The notes beneath the pieces are model-generated. The model was not told the DNA's origin. It saw only the letters and a program-made list of their open reading frames with translations, and did no database searches. Source: Talinum fruticosum (Eukaryota; Streptophyta; Magnoliopsida; Caryophyllales; Talinaceae). Taken from it: a DNA stretch of 64,000 nt. The translations under genes were made by a program, and so were the position numbers. Of the stretch, positions 1 to 10,315 are shown piece by piece (positions within the stretch are counted from its first letter, which is position 1; each line of letters begins with the position of its first letter). The stretch spans positions 1,798,001 through 1,862,000 of the forward strand of contig JAITYX010000079.1 in NCBI GenBank assembly GCA_021018815.1, in the 5' to 3' direction.

Positions 1-720
1 TTTTGCAAGAAAAAAATCTATGTTATATATTAAGGGGAAATTATGTTCTCATACCATTAAATATTGATATAATTTTATTATTTAATTTTGTTTTTCAATT
101 GTAATTATTATTCTCTTTTATCATGTATCATTAGAGGCTTATTTTGTATATTCAATTGTAATGCATTAAAAGCATATTATAAACATAAATACAATATAAA
201 TTGTACTAAGGAAATATAATGATATTAGAAAGTAGTTTTTGTAAGAAAAAATAAACTATAAAGTTATGGAAAATAAAATTGCTTACAATTAAATACTAAT
301 ATATAATTTTAATTTTTATGTATTTAATTTTTAAATTCCAATTATAAGTTGTATATTTTATGATGTCCCATTAGAGGCTTATGTTGTATATTCAATTGTA
401 ATACATTAGAGACAGATTATAAATATGTACAATGTAAATTTGACTAAGGAAATATAATGAAATTATATAGTAGTTTTTTGAAGAAAACAATAATAATAAA
501 CTATAAAATTACAGAAAATAAAATTGCTTACCGTTTAATATTGATATCATTTTATTTATTTTGGCAATTATTTTTTAAATTCTAATTATTATTATATTTT
601 ATGATGTATCGTTAGAGACTTATTTTATGTAATAATTTTATATTTTCAAAATAAGATTCTATCTTTATGGAATATATATAAGTAGAATTTAAACTTTTGT
701 AGATATATTCATAAAATAAA
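1..720. repeat. AT-rich tandem repeat, about 240-bp period, three copies
   Basis: Three head-to-tail copies of an AT-rich unit. The marker 'cattagaggctta' and its variants recur near 130, 371 and 612, a spacing of about 241 bp. Each copy also has a run like 'gtaagaaaaaataaactata' and 'aaaataaaattgcttac'. The first copy starts at the window edge, so the array probably continues to the left. No reading frame is conserved between copies. It resembles a small satellite or a transposon-internal tandem repeat; which one cannot be told from here. Confidence 0.75.
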
Positions 721-828
721 ATACTTGAAATTACTGAATATAAATATTTTTTAAATTATTATTTATGTATTATCGAGCTATTTAAGGGCCTTATTTGTGA
801 AGGTGAACCCTAGCATACTTAACCTATT

Positions 829-1430
829 TCAGCAGCTCCTCCCCTCTCTTTTCGCCGACTACCCTTTGTCCCCATCTTCCGTCATTGTAATTTAGATCTT
901 TCAGCTGGTCCTCCTCCCCCTCTTCTCGCTGGCCAACCTCTGTCCCCCTCTTCTCGCCGGCCTCTTCTCTCGGTGTAATTTAGCTATTTCAGCTTCTCCT
1001 CCTCCCCCTCTTCTTGCGTGCCACCCTCTCTCCCCCTGTTCTCGGCGGCCACCCTATGTCAATATCACCGGTCGACCTCGTTGTGAGCCATCCATCCGGG
1101 TATCGACCTTGAGCCTCTTCCAGGCGTCATCCATGGTTCATTATCGCCGTGCTGCCGCTCTCTCGATCTCTCGCCTCCATCTTGCCGATCGACCCACTTG
1201 TTGTGCAATCTCCGATGGTATCCCTCCTTTCCACTCTTATCGGCGTCCTCCATGGCCCCTTCTCGCCGCTGTCGCCCATCTCTCGATTTACGCCTCATAT
1301 CGCCGGCTGACCTCCTCCTTCGACCATCTCTCTCGGTCCTGCATGGGTTATTCTCGCCGTCCCGCCCCTGTCTCGATCTCTGCCTCCGCCTCGCCGGCCG
1401 ACCTCATCTTTCGGCCATCTTTGTCGGTAT
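829..1430. repeat. GC/CT-rich minisatellites (two adjacent families)
   Basis: From about 829 to 1060 a CT-rich unit of roughly 72-88 bp ('tcagctggtcctcctccccc' type) is repeated three times (about 829, 901, 988). From about 1131 to 1430 a second unit of about 90-120 bp, beginning 'catgg(t/c/g)' followed by 'tctcgccg', is repeated three times (about 1131, 1251, 1342). The block is much more GC-rich than its surroundings. Long open frames here on both strands come from the repeats and have low-complexity composition, so I do not call a gene. Confidence 0.7.
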
Positions 1431-1559
1431 GTCTTCCGTGCGTTCTCCGGGTGGACTACGGCTGTATATATGTACATCGTTTTGAATATGTTGAATTGGA
1501 TGTGAACAATGCTCCTCTGCCTCTATCTCGAATCGTTTTGGGTATGTTGAATTACATAT

Positions 1560-1830
1560 ATTGTATGTTTTACAATCCCGAATCTGTCAATATTATAACA
1601 TCTACAATTCGGAATTGTTGCTCGCCTCTGCCTACCCCTGTCTTCCGTCCCGAATTTGATGTTTTACAATCCCGAATTAATTTTCATTCTCCCTCCCCTG
1701 TCTTCTCGTCCTTCTACTGGAATTGTAGATATAATACAATTTAGAATTGTTGTTGCCTCTCGCCTCCCCGTCTTCTGTCCCAAAATTTATGTTTTACAAT
1801 CCCGAATTTGTGAAGTTCATATGTAAATGG
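1560..1830. repeat. Degenerate direct repeats around 'ttttacaatcccgaat'
   Basis: The phrase 'ttttacaatcccgaat' appears near 1567, 1663 and 1794. In the last two cases it is preceded by a CT-rich stretch ('gcctctgcctacccctgtc' type), giving a repeat of about 130 bp. This continues the minisatellite character of the preceding block. No coding potential is evident. Confidence 0.55.
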
Positions 1831-2640
1831 AGGACGGAAGAACATGTAAAATTCTACTTGATGTATGAATCAGGTGGTAAGCCCCCAAAAAATGAAATTG
1901 AAACGAAGAAAAGAAAACGAAATTGGTTAATCAAATCGAAATAAATGTACCGAGTGGCTTGATTATTTGCGAAAAATTGATGACCAAATCGAAGCTTCAC
2001 GAGCAGCTTTTCACATTAGTTTGCAGAATATTCAATCTGGTTAATGAAGGTGGGAGAAATGGAGCGAAGAAGCGAATATGAGGAGTTGAGAAAGAGCAAG
2101 CAAACCGACGTGAAGGAAGTTTAGAGAGAGGAGCGAAACTGACGGGAGAACCGACGGGAGAGGGGGCAGGAGAAGGACAATTATAACCCTAAAAGTGAAA
2201 CTAATAAAAGGATAAAAATGGTAAAGTAAAATTTATACAGCACAAAGTGTCTCTTCCCTTTATATATAACATAGATATCAACAATCCGAAATTATAACAA
2301 CATTAACACCGCGTATTTTTTTTTATTACTGAAAGATAAATTTTAATCTTTTTGAAAAAAATCCATAAAAATTAAAAATAAATTTTAAAAAATAAGACAA
2401 ATTATGATCTCTGATTATTCAAATTTATATACCCAAAATTACAATACTGTACAATTAATTATATACTCTATATGTGCACTGAGAGTGGAGTGTGTTGAGA
2501 GGGGGCGGGGTTTCAGGAATCCAGTGGGCGGGCGAAATTAAGATTCGCTAATCTTCCTCGAGGCAGCCAAAATATACATTATTCCTTCGGCCGGCAACCG
2601 ACGTTGCGAGCAAATCACATGCATATATGGGCGTGAGCAT
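1831..2640. other. Non-coding stretch, no gene seen
   Basis: Contains a purine-rich patch (about 2045-2180, 'cgacgggaga' repeated) and AT-rich flanks. No frame with coding character and no recognisable element ends. The patch may be the far end of a decayed transposon covering the minisatellites, but I could not find matching termini. Confidence 0.4.
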
Positions 2641-2990
2641 AGTTGGTTAACCAGATTTTCGGTTAATCGAAAATCAATTAATCGAATTTTTGGTTCGGAA
2701 GAAACATGAGCCGTAATCTAATTGAAATTTCAATTAATCGAAAATTCGGTTCGGGCAAAATTGTGAACCGTAAACCAAATTGAATTATCGATTAACCGTG
2801 TTTTCGATTCGGTTAATCGATAATTCAGTTCGGTTCACGGTTAACCTATTTTTTACAATTTTAATTTAGTGGGCTTATTAAGTTGGCTCTGATTATTATG
2901 TTTATCTTAATGAAAAAATCAGCCATGTAAAACTCGGTTCGGTTTTCAGTTAATCGAAAATTTCACCGGTTAAACCGAAATCTAACTGTT
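2640..2990. repeat. Repeat rich in 'cggttaatcgaaaa' and its complement
   Basis: Variants of 'cggttaatcgaaaa' and 'ggttcgg' occur at least six times in both orientations over 350 bp, so the single strand could fold extensively on itself. Repeats of this style are common inside plant MITEs and other small non-autonomous DNA transposons. Clear termini and a target duplication were not found. Confidence 0.5.
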
Positions 2991-3584
2991 ATTTTTATTA
3001 TGTAATCAGAAGTCATGAAACGACATGAATGATAGTGTTCATTGCTGCAGATGGGGGCATGATATTCAACAGCGAAACAAGCTTCGTAGAGATGAATAGC
3101 GACACAGCGAACTGTGAAAGGAATAACTAGTTGACACCCTCACAACACAAGCATGAAGAGGCCAATTCTAATGCCAAAAGGCTCCAAAATCGGATTTCTT
3201 TCGATGTAGAACTAGTCATAATATCACATTGTCGTTTGACTGAAATGAAAATTCATCGGATAAATATCTAATTTTTATTAGAATAATTTTTACCTTAAAT
3301 GTTACTTATCAATAAATTCACAAACTATAATTTCATATAAGGTGATTTCATTAAAAAATTGTCGAAGCTACCACCTGTCTGAAATAAGAGGAATGACGGG
3401 GGTGGGTTTCAATTCCAATCCAGAGCCCAACAAATTGGCAGGCAATACAGAGTGGGCCTTCTTATGGGTTTTAATAAAGAAGGTCCAGTTAACTCCTGTA
3501 AAAGAATGGAGCCTCTCAGCTCCAAAGCTGTCTAACTAAATTAACTACTCCAACTCAGTAGCATCTTCTAAAGGCATCCACAAA

Positions 3585-3609
3585 GCGAGAGAGAGAGAGA
3601 GAGAGAGAG
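3585..3609. repeat. (GA)n microsatellite in the 5' leader of the microprotein gene
   Basis: A run of GA dinucleotides ends eight bases before the ATG of the 65-codon gene. GA/CT tracts are common in plant 5' leaders and can act as GAGA-type promoter elements; the length is likely to be polymorphic. Confidence 0.85.
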
Positions 3610-3616
3610 GTGAAGG

Positions 3617-3908
3617 ATGGTTAGAGTGGCGACGTTCTTTGCAATGACTGTTGGGGCGTTCATCCTGTGGCAGTCCATCGACTATCTCCATGTCTGGATC
3701 GCTCTTCGTCAGGATGAAAAGGTTTCTCCCTCCTCTGTCCCTCCCTCCCCTTTGTTTCTAATTTCCATCTGAATGAGAATGAATCGAGTAAGTGGGCTTT
3801 GCTCTGTTTTTGCAGAGAGAAAGAGAGGAGAAAGAAAGAGAGATCAGAAGGCTCAGAGAGGAGCTCATCCAGCAAGCTCTAAAATATGGGGGTCCTATTC
3901 AAGATTAA
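3617..3908 (+). CDS. Small membrane-anchored microprotein, two exons, 65 aa
   Basis: Exon 1 is 3617-3721 (35 codons) and exon 2 is 3816-3908 (30 codons plus TAA); the intron is GT-AG ('aag|gtttct', 'tttgcag|agag') and in phase 0. Residues about 5-30 form one hydrophobic helix (begins ATFFAMTVGAFILW) with a Trp-rich end. Residues about 31-55 are almost all charged (REREEKEREIRRLREEL), typical of a short amphipathic helix or coiled coil. The protein ends in GGPIQD. This is the layout of a single-pass membrane microprotein with a soluble charged tail. I recall similar unnamed short plant proteins with a start like 'TFFAMT.GAF..W' but cannot confirm a family or function. Both exons keep frame and splice cleanly, unlike most of this window. 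Confidence 0.7.
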
Positions 3909-5290
3909 TTAGCCGCAGATATAAATATATCTGCTGTAATTTCCTTTCTTTCTTTAAACTTTTTACCTACGCTTTTGTTCATCACTAATAATGCAAAGTG
4001 TATCTACCTACGCTTTTATTTAGAGTACTATGTGTGAAATTTCTTGGAGCTACGCCTATACTAGTTGCAAACGAATTGAACTATTTGTTTCTCTTTTTAG
4101 AGAAAAACTCTCGTCTTGTACACATTCATATATGCTCCACGAGTCCATGACCAGAATTGGGCCTGGATGAATCGTGGGCCCAATAGACTTGGGCTAGGTT
4201 GGCTTAGACGTATGCATAAACCCATATGAACTGTTTTTTATATCCTTTTTCCCTTTCGAACAACACCTAAAAATTAGTAAGACTACACAAAACTTGCTTG
4301 AAGATTGAAGTGAGCCATTCACAAAATGATTCAGTCCAGTTAAGTTAGCTCGATCTATGAGTCTAATTCCCCAATTCAACCCAATTTAACTCTATTAAGT
4401 GAACTAACTTCAGCACACTGATTTTGTTTGTTTGTTTTTTTTTCTTTTTGTGTTTGAATGACATGAAGATTTGAATAGACTGGATTCAAACCCAATTCTC
4501 TAATGACATTAGCAAATATTTTTTCAGTTAGACCAACTGACACACACTCAATTAACACACTAAAAAATATTTAAAATTCCAAGCCATCCATGGTAGGACA
4601 AATATTGTCTAATGATATTAACAAATATTTTACCAGTTAGCAGAGGCGGAGACATGTGATTGTTATGGGTGTCCCAGGACACCTATAATAAAAAGAATTA
4701 AAATTTATATTTAAAAATTTTAAAAATTTATAAAATTATTAAATGTAACACCCATAAAAAATAATAATATTTATAAAATTTAAAAATATTTAAAAAAGGA
4801 CACACTTAAATACCCATCAATCTTACTATTTCTTCATAAGAGTAATATTATACTTCCCGAGCACTTAAACCTTCCTGAAGAATATTTTTAAATTTGTGGG
4901 TAATTTATTAAAACTAGAAAGAGATAAGACTCAAGCTTTGAAAGAAAATATAATATAAAGAAATCAAAAAATCATTTTACAATCTTTCCTGCTCGATGTA
5001 AGAAAAAGCTGCGATAATTTTAAATTTCTGAGAATAACTTTCTGTTACAAGCTCTGGCATCATGGCGGTTATTAGCTCCTGTTGTATCTCCATTCTCCAT
5101 ATACAGCCTCAAAACTATCGTGGCTAAGAAGCTCCCAACATGATAAGTTACTCGTCACCCTTCTTCTGAGAAGAAAAAACCCAACATGATTGTCATGCTC
5201 TTCATCTCAAATGCACACATCCCAACAATGCCAGAAATAAAGGTCTCTTTTTCCTCATTTTCAGGTTAAAGCCTGTTACAGGTTACATAA
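3909..5290. other. Intergenic, AT-rich, no gene seen
   Basis: Contains a short duplicated phrase ('ctaatgacattagcaaatat' near 4500 and a close variant near 4610) and AT-rich runs around 4690-4800. No frame longer than about 60 codons looks coding. The last part is the upstream region of the cysteine protease gene. Confidence 0.5.
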
Positions 5291-5298
5291 TCTTGTGC

Positions 5299-5306
5299 TA
5301 TATAAA
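5299..5306 (+). promoter_or_regulatory. TATA box of the cysteine endopeptidase gene
   Basis: 'TATATAAA' lies 82 bp before the ATG at 5388. Transcription would be expected to begin about 25-35 bp downstream, leaving a 5' leader of roughly 50 nt. Confidence 0.65.
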
Positions 5307-5387
5307 CTGGAATACTCCACATTAGTTTCATCAAACAAAACATCCAAGAACCAATTAGTAGAAATTCCATTCCATTTTGATTCAAAA

Positions 5388-7168
5388 ATGGGTGTAGCTA
5401 GGGTCATCTTAGCGGTTATTTCCTTATGCTTAATTCTGGGTCTAGCCGCGAGCTTTGAGTTCGTGGAGAAGGACCTGGAATCTGAAGAGAGCCTCTGGGA
5501 CCTCTATGAGAGATGGAGAGCCCACCACACGGTGTCTAGGGACCTCGAGGAGAAGCAAAGGCGGTTCAATGTGTTCAAGGCGAATGTTCATCATATTCAG
5601 AGGGTGAACATGATGGACAAGCCTTACAAGCTCAAGTTGAACAAATTTGCAGACATGACTAACCGTGAGTTTAGAGCCTCTTACGACTCTAAGATTAAGC
5701 ATCATCGAATGTTCCACCCTCGTCCGGTGACTGACTTCATGCATGAGAGGATTCAGGATGTCCCACCTTCAGTTGATTGGAGGACTAAGGGAGCTGTTAC
5801 CCCTGTTAAGAACCAGGCGAATTGCGGTCAGTCTCTACTTACATAACCAGTATTCTATTTATGCATTTTTCGGGGCCAAAAATCATACTTAAGCTACAAG
5901 ATCAATGAATTTAGTTAAATGTACATGCTTAGAAGGTGAAATAGTAGGTTGAGTCATATACATGAAGTCCGCAATGTCACAGTTTAATATATATAAGCTG
6001 TGTCAACACAAGACCTATTATGACTTACCTAGGCTCAGTTGAATATTCATAACAAAACAAAAATGACCTGAATTGTACCCAAGCTGAAATCAAAATTGGC
6101 TTACCACATCAAGTTAACATATGAGTAATTTGAATGGATATACATAGAGGGTCATAAGACGAAAGACAAATATTTCATCTGTGCTGAGAAACAGGTAGTT
6201 GCTGGGCATTTTCAAGCATAGCAGCAGTGGAGGGCATAAATCAGATCAAAACAAAGCAGTTATTGTCACTGTCAGAGCAGGAGCTTGTGGATTGTGTGGG
6301 TGACAACCATGGGTGCAATGGAGGGCTAATGGAGCATGCTTTTGCTTACATTCACAAAATTGGTGGGGTTACTGCGGAAACCACCTACCCTTACCTCGCT
6401 CGGAATGGAAGATGCAACCCTACTAAGGTTTACCTCATCACCTGCTTCAGTCTGATCGGAAATTTTTCCTGATAATTTTCTATTAAAAAATAAGCATGTA
6501 ATTTAGTTCTTCATATGATTTTGATTTATTTGAATTCAATTTGCAGGTGAATACCCCAATAGTCAAGATCGATGGATATGAAATGGTGCCTGAAAACGAT
6601 GAAGATGCTTTGGCGAAAGCTGTGGCAAACCAACCTGTTTGTGTAGCTATCGATGCTAGTGGTTCTGATTTTCAATTCTACTCTGAGGTATTCAATTTTA
6701 TAGTACTGATAATTTCAATTTTGATGAAAGCAGTGGCTAATGTCTCAGCCATCAATTGCACTAACATAATTGTGCTACAGAATTAAGGGCACTTTGTTTC
6801 TACTTTTTGATCTCCTGTCAGGCAAATCTAGATCATTTTGGACTAAAGAAAAATTAACTACTATAATACATTAGCCTCACTCGATCAATTAATCAAAGCC
6901 CTTTTTTTTTTATGAACTCAGGGGTGTTTACTGGAGACTGTGGAACAGACTTAGACCATGCCGTGACAGCAGTAGGGTATGGAGAAACACAGGACGGAAC
7001 CAAGTACTGGATAATCAAGAACTCGTGGGGGACTCAATGGGGGAAAAGGGCTACATTCGAATGCAACGAGGTGCAAACCTTTGTGGGATTGCAATGGAGG
7101 CTTCCTATCCTACCAAGCTTACTTCTGATAACCCCAAAGTTGCTACTGAGAAGTTAGATGAACTTTGA
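5388..7168 (+). CDS. Papain-family (C1A) cysteine endopeptidase, KDEL-tailed CEP/vignain type, exon 4 frame-disrupted
   Basis: Exons are 5388-5826, 6195-6427, 6547-6687 and 6922-7168, with GT-AG introns. Residues 1-22 are a signal peptide. An I29 pro-domain follows with an ERFNIN-like helix (about 54-74) and a GNFD-like region (NKFADM). The mature enzyme starts near VPPSVDWR (about 125). Exons 1 and 2 join inside CGSCW, giving catalytic Cys149; GCNGG is at 186-190; His (LDHAV) and Asn (KNSWG) of the triad are in exon 4. The family of about 360 aa matures in the ER-derived ricinosome or vacuole and degrades protein during programmed cell death. Two single-base losses disturb exon 4: the join at 6921-6924 and the run at 7039-7050. 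Following the homologous frame, the last exon ends [12 protein letters not shown] then TGA, an altered ER-retention tail. Expected length is about 353 aa. It is either a young pseudogene or a gene hit by homopolymer sequencing errors. Confidence 0.88.
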
Positions 7169-7220
7169 AACCATCAGAAAATTAGCTTATAGCTTCAGGA
7201 TTTCATCTTCTTGATGTTGG

Positions 7221-7226
7221 AATAAA
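7221..7226 (+). terminator. Poly(A) signal AATAAA
   Basis: AATAAA 53 bp after the stop codon of the endopeptidase, in a T-rich 3' context. It is well placed to specify the 3' end of that transcript. Confidence 0.6.
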
Positions 7227-7229
7227 TGT

Positions 7230-7832
7230 TTTGGTGTCTTATTTTCATTTTCATGTTAGAGTAGTCATATGTTGAGGTAGCTCAACCCCCCCCAACCCCT
7301 AGGGACGCCCCAACTTTCTCTTTTTGCTTAATATCTCTATATGTATTCCAATCCAAATATTTGCTGATTATCAGTTCAAATAAATTGGCAATTTTGGAAA
7401 ATAAAGTCATAGCTTTTTCTCCCAACTCTTGATCATTAGTTTCAGAATTTGTAAAAAGAAAAAGGTATACTTTTTGGTAGTCCAAGGGAGCAACCTGTTC
7501 CAAACACATGATTCTTCGAGGAATGGTTAAGAACTTACCTTTACTCAAGGGAAAAGCTGGGAATCTTCTCAAAGGTTAAAAAAGTGAGAAAATCCTAAAA
7601 CTTAAAAGGAAAAATTATTTTAAAGAATCATAAGGTCTAGAAATTATTTGACAAAACCTGAATAATTTTACAAACAAATTTATTCGTATGCTACCGTCTT
7701 ATTTATTTGTCCATCTTACAAACTTATAAATAACTTATAGGTAATGAATTTAAGACAAAATCTAGAAGAAGCAAGCATTTTCCATTGTGTGAAAAGAAGA
7801 GAGCAAAGGCCGGCTCATAATTCACATACAAC
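7230..7832. other. Intergenic, no gene seen
   Basis: A 96-codon open frame on the minus strand (7282-7572) has no recognisable motif and overlaps the 3' flank of the protease. I see nothing else. Confidence 0.4.
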
Positions 7833-8059
7833 TTAGGTCCTGTTCGGATAAATTAATTGTTTGTGTAGCGGATAGATGTTTGACTAATGGATAGCTGTTT
7901 AAGTAGTTGATAACTGTTATAGTTTAACTGTTAGCACATAATCTGTTTAACTAACTATTTGAAGAATATGTCTTCGGTTATATTAGAGGTTACATTAACC
8001 GATAAATATAAAATAACGAAAAAAACACGTCTTTTTTATCATTATTATTGTTATCATTC

Positions 8060-8061
<2 letters not shown>

Positions 8062-8116
<55 letters not shown>
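8062..8116. repeat. (AAT)n microsatellite
   Basis: Uninterrupted AAT trinucleotide run of about 55 bp within the left part of the PIF-like element. Confidence 0.95.
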
Positions 8117-8215
8117 TTGTCACCATTTATTATTATTATTACTACTTGAATGGCACTCAATTATTATTAATTATTATTATCGTTATTAGTTTCTTGAATG
8201 GCACTCAATTTAAAC

Positions 8216-8218
<3 letters not shown>

Positions 8219-8254
<36 letters not shown>
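8219..8254. repeat. (AT)n microsatellite at the left boundary of the inner element
   Basis: A run of AT dinucleotides of about 36 bp directly abuts the start of the long inverted repeat. It may have expanded over, and erased, the original target-site duplication. Confidence 0.95.
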
Positions 8255-8258
<4 letters not shown>

Positions 8259-8864
8259 GTGAGCCCTCCCCTTTAGGTGAGCTCGGTTATCGGTGAGCAC
8301 TTTTAATCCAAACCGTTTAATTTTAATCTGACGGTGCACAATTAAAGACACGGATTTAAGCAAAAAAAACGAAAATTAAAAAATTGCATCATCTGGGGTT
8401 TCGAATCTCACATTCGTTTTGCCTTCTACCCACGCTACTCTTCTCTCACTCTTCTCTGTCTCGTTCTAACCCTCGCTCTCTCACACCTTCATCGTCGGAA
8501 AATTGTCACCGGTGGCCTAGCCGGAAGAGTCGATCGCCGAAATCTCTTCTTTACTCGAATCCATGGCTACCCATAACACTTTGGGCACCATGTCTTCCTC
8601 ATCTCTACCACCTAATATATACCGTTGTCGCCAGAAAGTACGCGCCGAAATCACCAGCCGTAGTCCTCCTCCGCCCAACTTTCGTCCTCCTCCACCCGGC
8701 CGTTGTCCTCACTGCGTCAACCTCCACTGCCAGAATCCTAATCGGTAATTTACATCAAATTTAAATTTTTTTTGGATTTTTGGGGTTTGTGTAAAATGCC
8801 TCTTCCCGGATCCGGTGTTCTACGAATTTTTCTTTCATATTATCTTTTTTTGTGGATGTCATGG
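8254..8864 (+). repeat. Left long terminal inverted repeat
   Basis: Pairs with 11292-11893 in opposite orientation. Indels are few and substitutions scattered. Both arms contain an open stretch with an ATG in 'atccatggctaccca', but the reading frames differ between arms because of small indels, so it is not a conserved CDS. Confidence 0.75.
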
Positions 8865-9089
8865 TGTATGACTTTAGTTGACTCTAATCGTGAATTGCTC
8901 ATTTTGCTTGTTGTAGATTTTGGGCACTTGTATATTGAGTATTGAAGTTGTCGTGGTTTCTCGAGTGTGAAATGCACAAAAGGTGTAGGTTCATTCCTAC
9001 ATAGGCTTTGTTTATGTTCTTCTCTTAATTGTACATCGGAACCCTCATTTGAGTTCACTCCGGCTGTTTTGTTTCTGTTCTTCTCTTAA

Positions 9090-9497
9090 TTGGGCAAATT
9101 GCTCGAGCAACTAGAGATGTGCATAAAACACCCCATCCGAGTGGAAAGTAGTTGTGTTTCCAGGAATGTTTCACCCTATTGGAGAAGCTTTATAAAAAAC
9201 TTGCTAACATCAGTAACCATCACAAACTCGCCAAATTCTAGCCTTAAAGGCATGTATATAAAAAACACATATTTAACCAAAATGGGAAGGGGAAAAAGAA
9301 AAATCTATTTACAACCATTTCCCGAAAGCAACATCAAGTTTGAAGTTTTAAACAAAGGAGAGTTTCTTTGTCCCTTTGAGTACCTAATTCAAGCAACAAA
9401 TTGTACCTTGAATCAACAATGTTTCCCAAACAATGCTTCAGACATGCTTCTCGATAATTGTTATTGTTGCCTTGGATTGAATAGTAGCGTATCTTGA
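9090..9497 (+). other. 135-codon open frame of unknown meaning inside the element
   Basis: Open from 9090 to 9497, Asn/Cys-rich toward its end. No recognised motif, signal peptide or transmembrane helix. It could be a captured gene fragment or chance. No splice context or start context favours expression. Confidence 0.15.
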
Positions 9498-9919
9498 AAG
9501 TGTTTCAGCATCGAATGCCATCACATAGCATCTTAGACGGGAGGGTTTTATCTTGTGACTAATTGTGGCCGTGATGTCATCACTCTTGCCTTGCTTAATA
9601 GTTTCTTTTTCCCTCTCTTGCATCTGCTCGGGAAGGATCTTCATCGCCTATTCTAACTGAAATCTCTGGTCCACGCGTTTAAGGAAGTAGCCATACATCA
9701 CTTAATATGTTGAAATTGGAACTCAATATGCAAAAATGTCTCAAAAATACAAAATTTTGTTAAAAATTAGGAACTCAATATGCTGAAATGGGAACTCTTG
9801 CTTTGACTACTCTTTTTCCATGGTACAACCTTTCTAACTTCATTTTTGGCGTGTCCATAGCCTTGGTTGCCCAAAATGAACTTCCTTCAACTTTTAAGCA
9901 CATGTCTTTCTAGCAACTC

Positions 9920-10065
9920 GCTAATTCTCATTGTAAGTTGGTAAATGTTTTTTAATTCTCGGTGTAAGTTGCTAATTCTCATGCTCACTCTTATTGCTGA
10001 TGAATTCCGAACCCGTGTGCTAATGAGGCGGAATGATTGCTAATTCTCGGTGTAAGTTGATCAAT
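9920..10065. repeat. Short degenerate repeats 'taattctc(g/a)(g/t)tgtaagttg'
   Basis: The phrase occurs at about 9923, 9954 and 10041 with the follow-on '(g)taaatgtttt' or 'atcaatgtttt'. Likely an old internal tandem repeat of the element. Confidence 0.5.
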
Positions 10066-10143
10066 GTTTTAGTTATCTTCGAAAATAATATCAGGAGATG
10101 TGAAGCTATTTTATGTTCAACAAGGGTCATCTAATAAATCAGA

Positions 10144-10217
10144 TAGCCTATGTGGGAATCGAACCCACACCTTACGTGCTATATTGCACGTAGCTCTACC
10201 AATTGAGCTAATAGACT
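10144..10217 (-). tRNA. tRNA-like gene with full cloverleaf but non-canonical anticodon arm
   Basis: On the minus strand the 7-bp acceptor stem (AGTCTAT with ATAGGCT), 4-bp D stem (GCTC/GAGC), 5-bp T stem (GTGGG/CCCAC) and T loop TTCGATT are all paired, with one G-T. Box A (TAGCTCAATTGG) and box B (GGTTCGATTCC) are intact. Upstream, on the minus strand, TATAA at about -20 and CAA at about -10 match plant tRNA promoters. The anticodon arm is one base too long: ACGTGC and GCACGT pair over a 6-base loop (AATATA), or five pairs over an 8-base loop, so no anticodon can be assigned. It does not match a plastid tRNA that I remember. It sits inside a non-autonomous transposon. It could be a captured tRNA gene, a tRNA-derived RNA, or a pseudogene. 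Confidence 0.6.
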
Positions 10218-10315
10218 ACTAGTCATTGTGAAAATTATACCATCTTTATTTAGGAAAATTACATTCTTATCCAAAAATCCTCTGTAAAACACAACATATC
10301 TTTTTATTTATTCCC

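Noticed and set aside
1109..1744. 211-codon open frame on the plus strand, with overlapping frames on both strands
   Set aside because: It is built from CT-rich minisatellite units, has Ser/Pro/Arg low-complexity composition, is open on both strands, and has no motif.
5442..5744. 100-codon open frame antisense to the protease exon 1
   Set aside because: A shadow of the real coding strand; the sense frame has all family motifs.
10144..10217. Plastid origin for the tRNA-like gene
   Set aside because: Compared from memory with the plastid tRNA set, no match in acceptor plus D arm; its promoter context is that of a nuclear tRNA gene.
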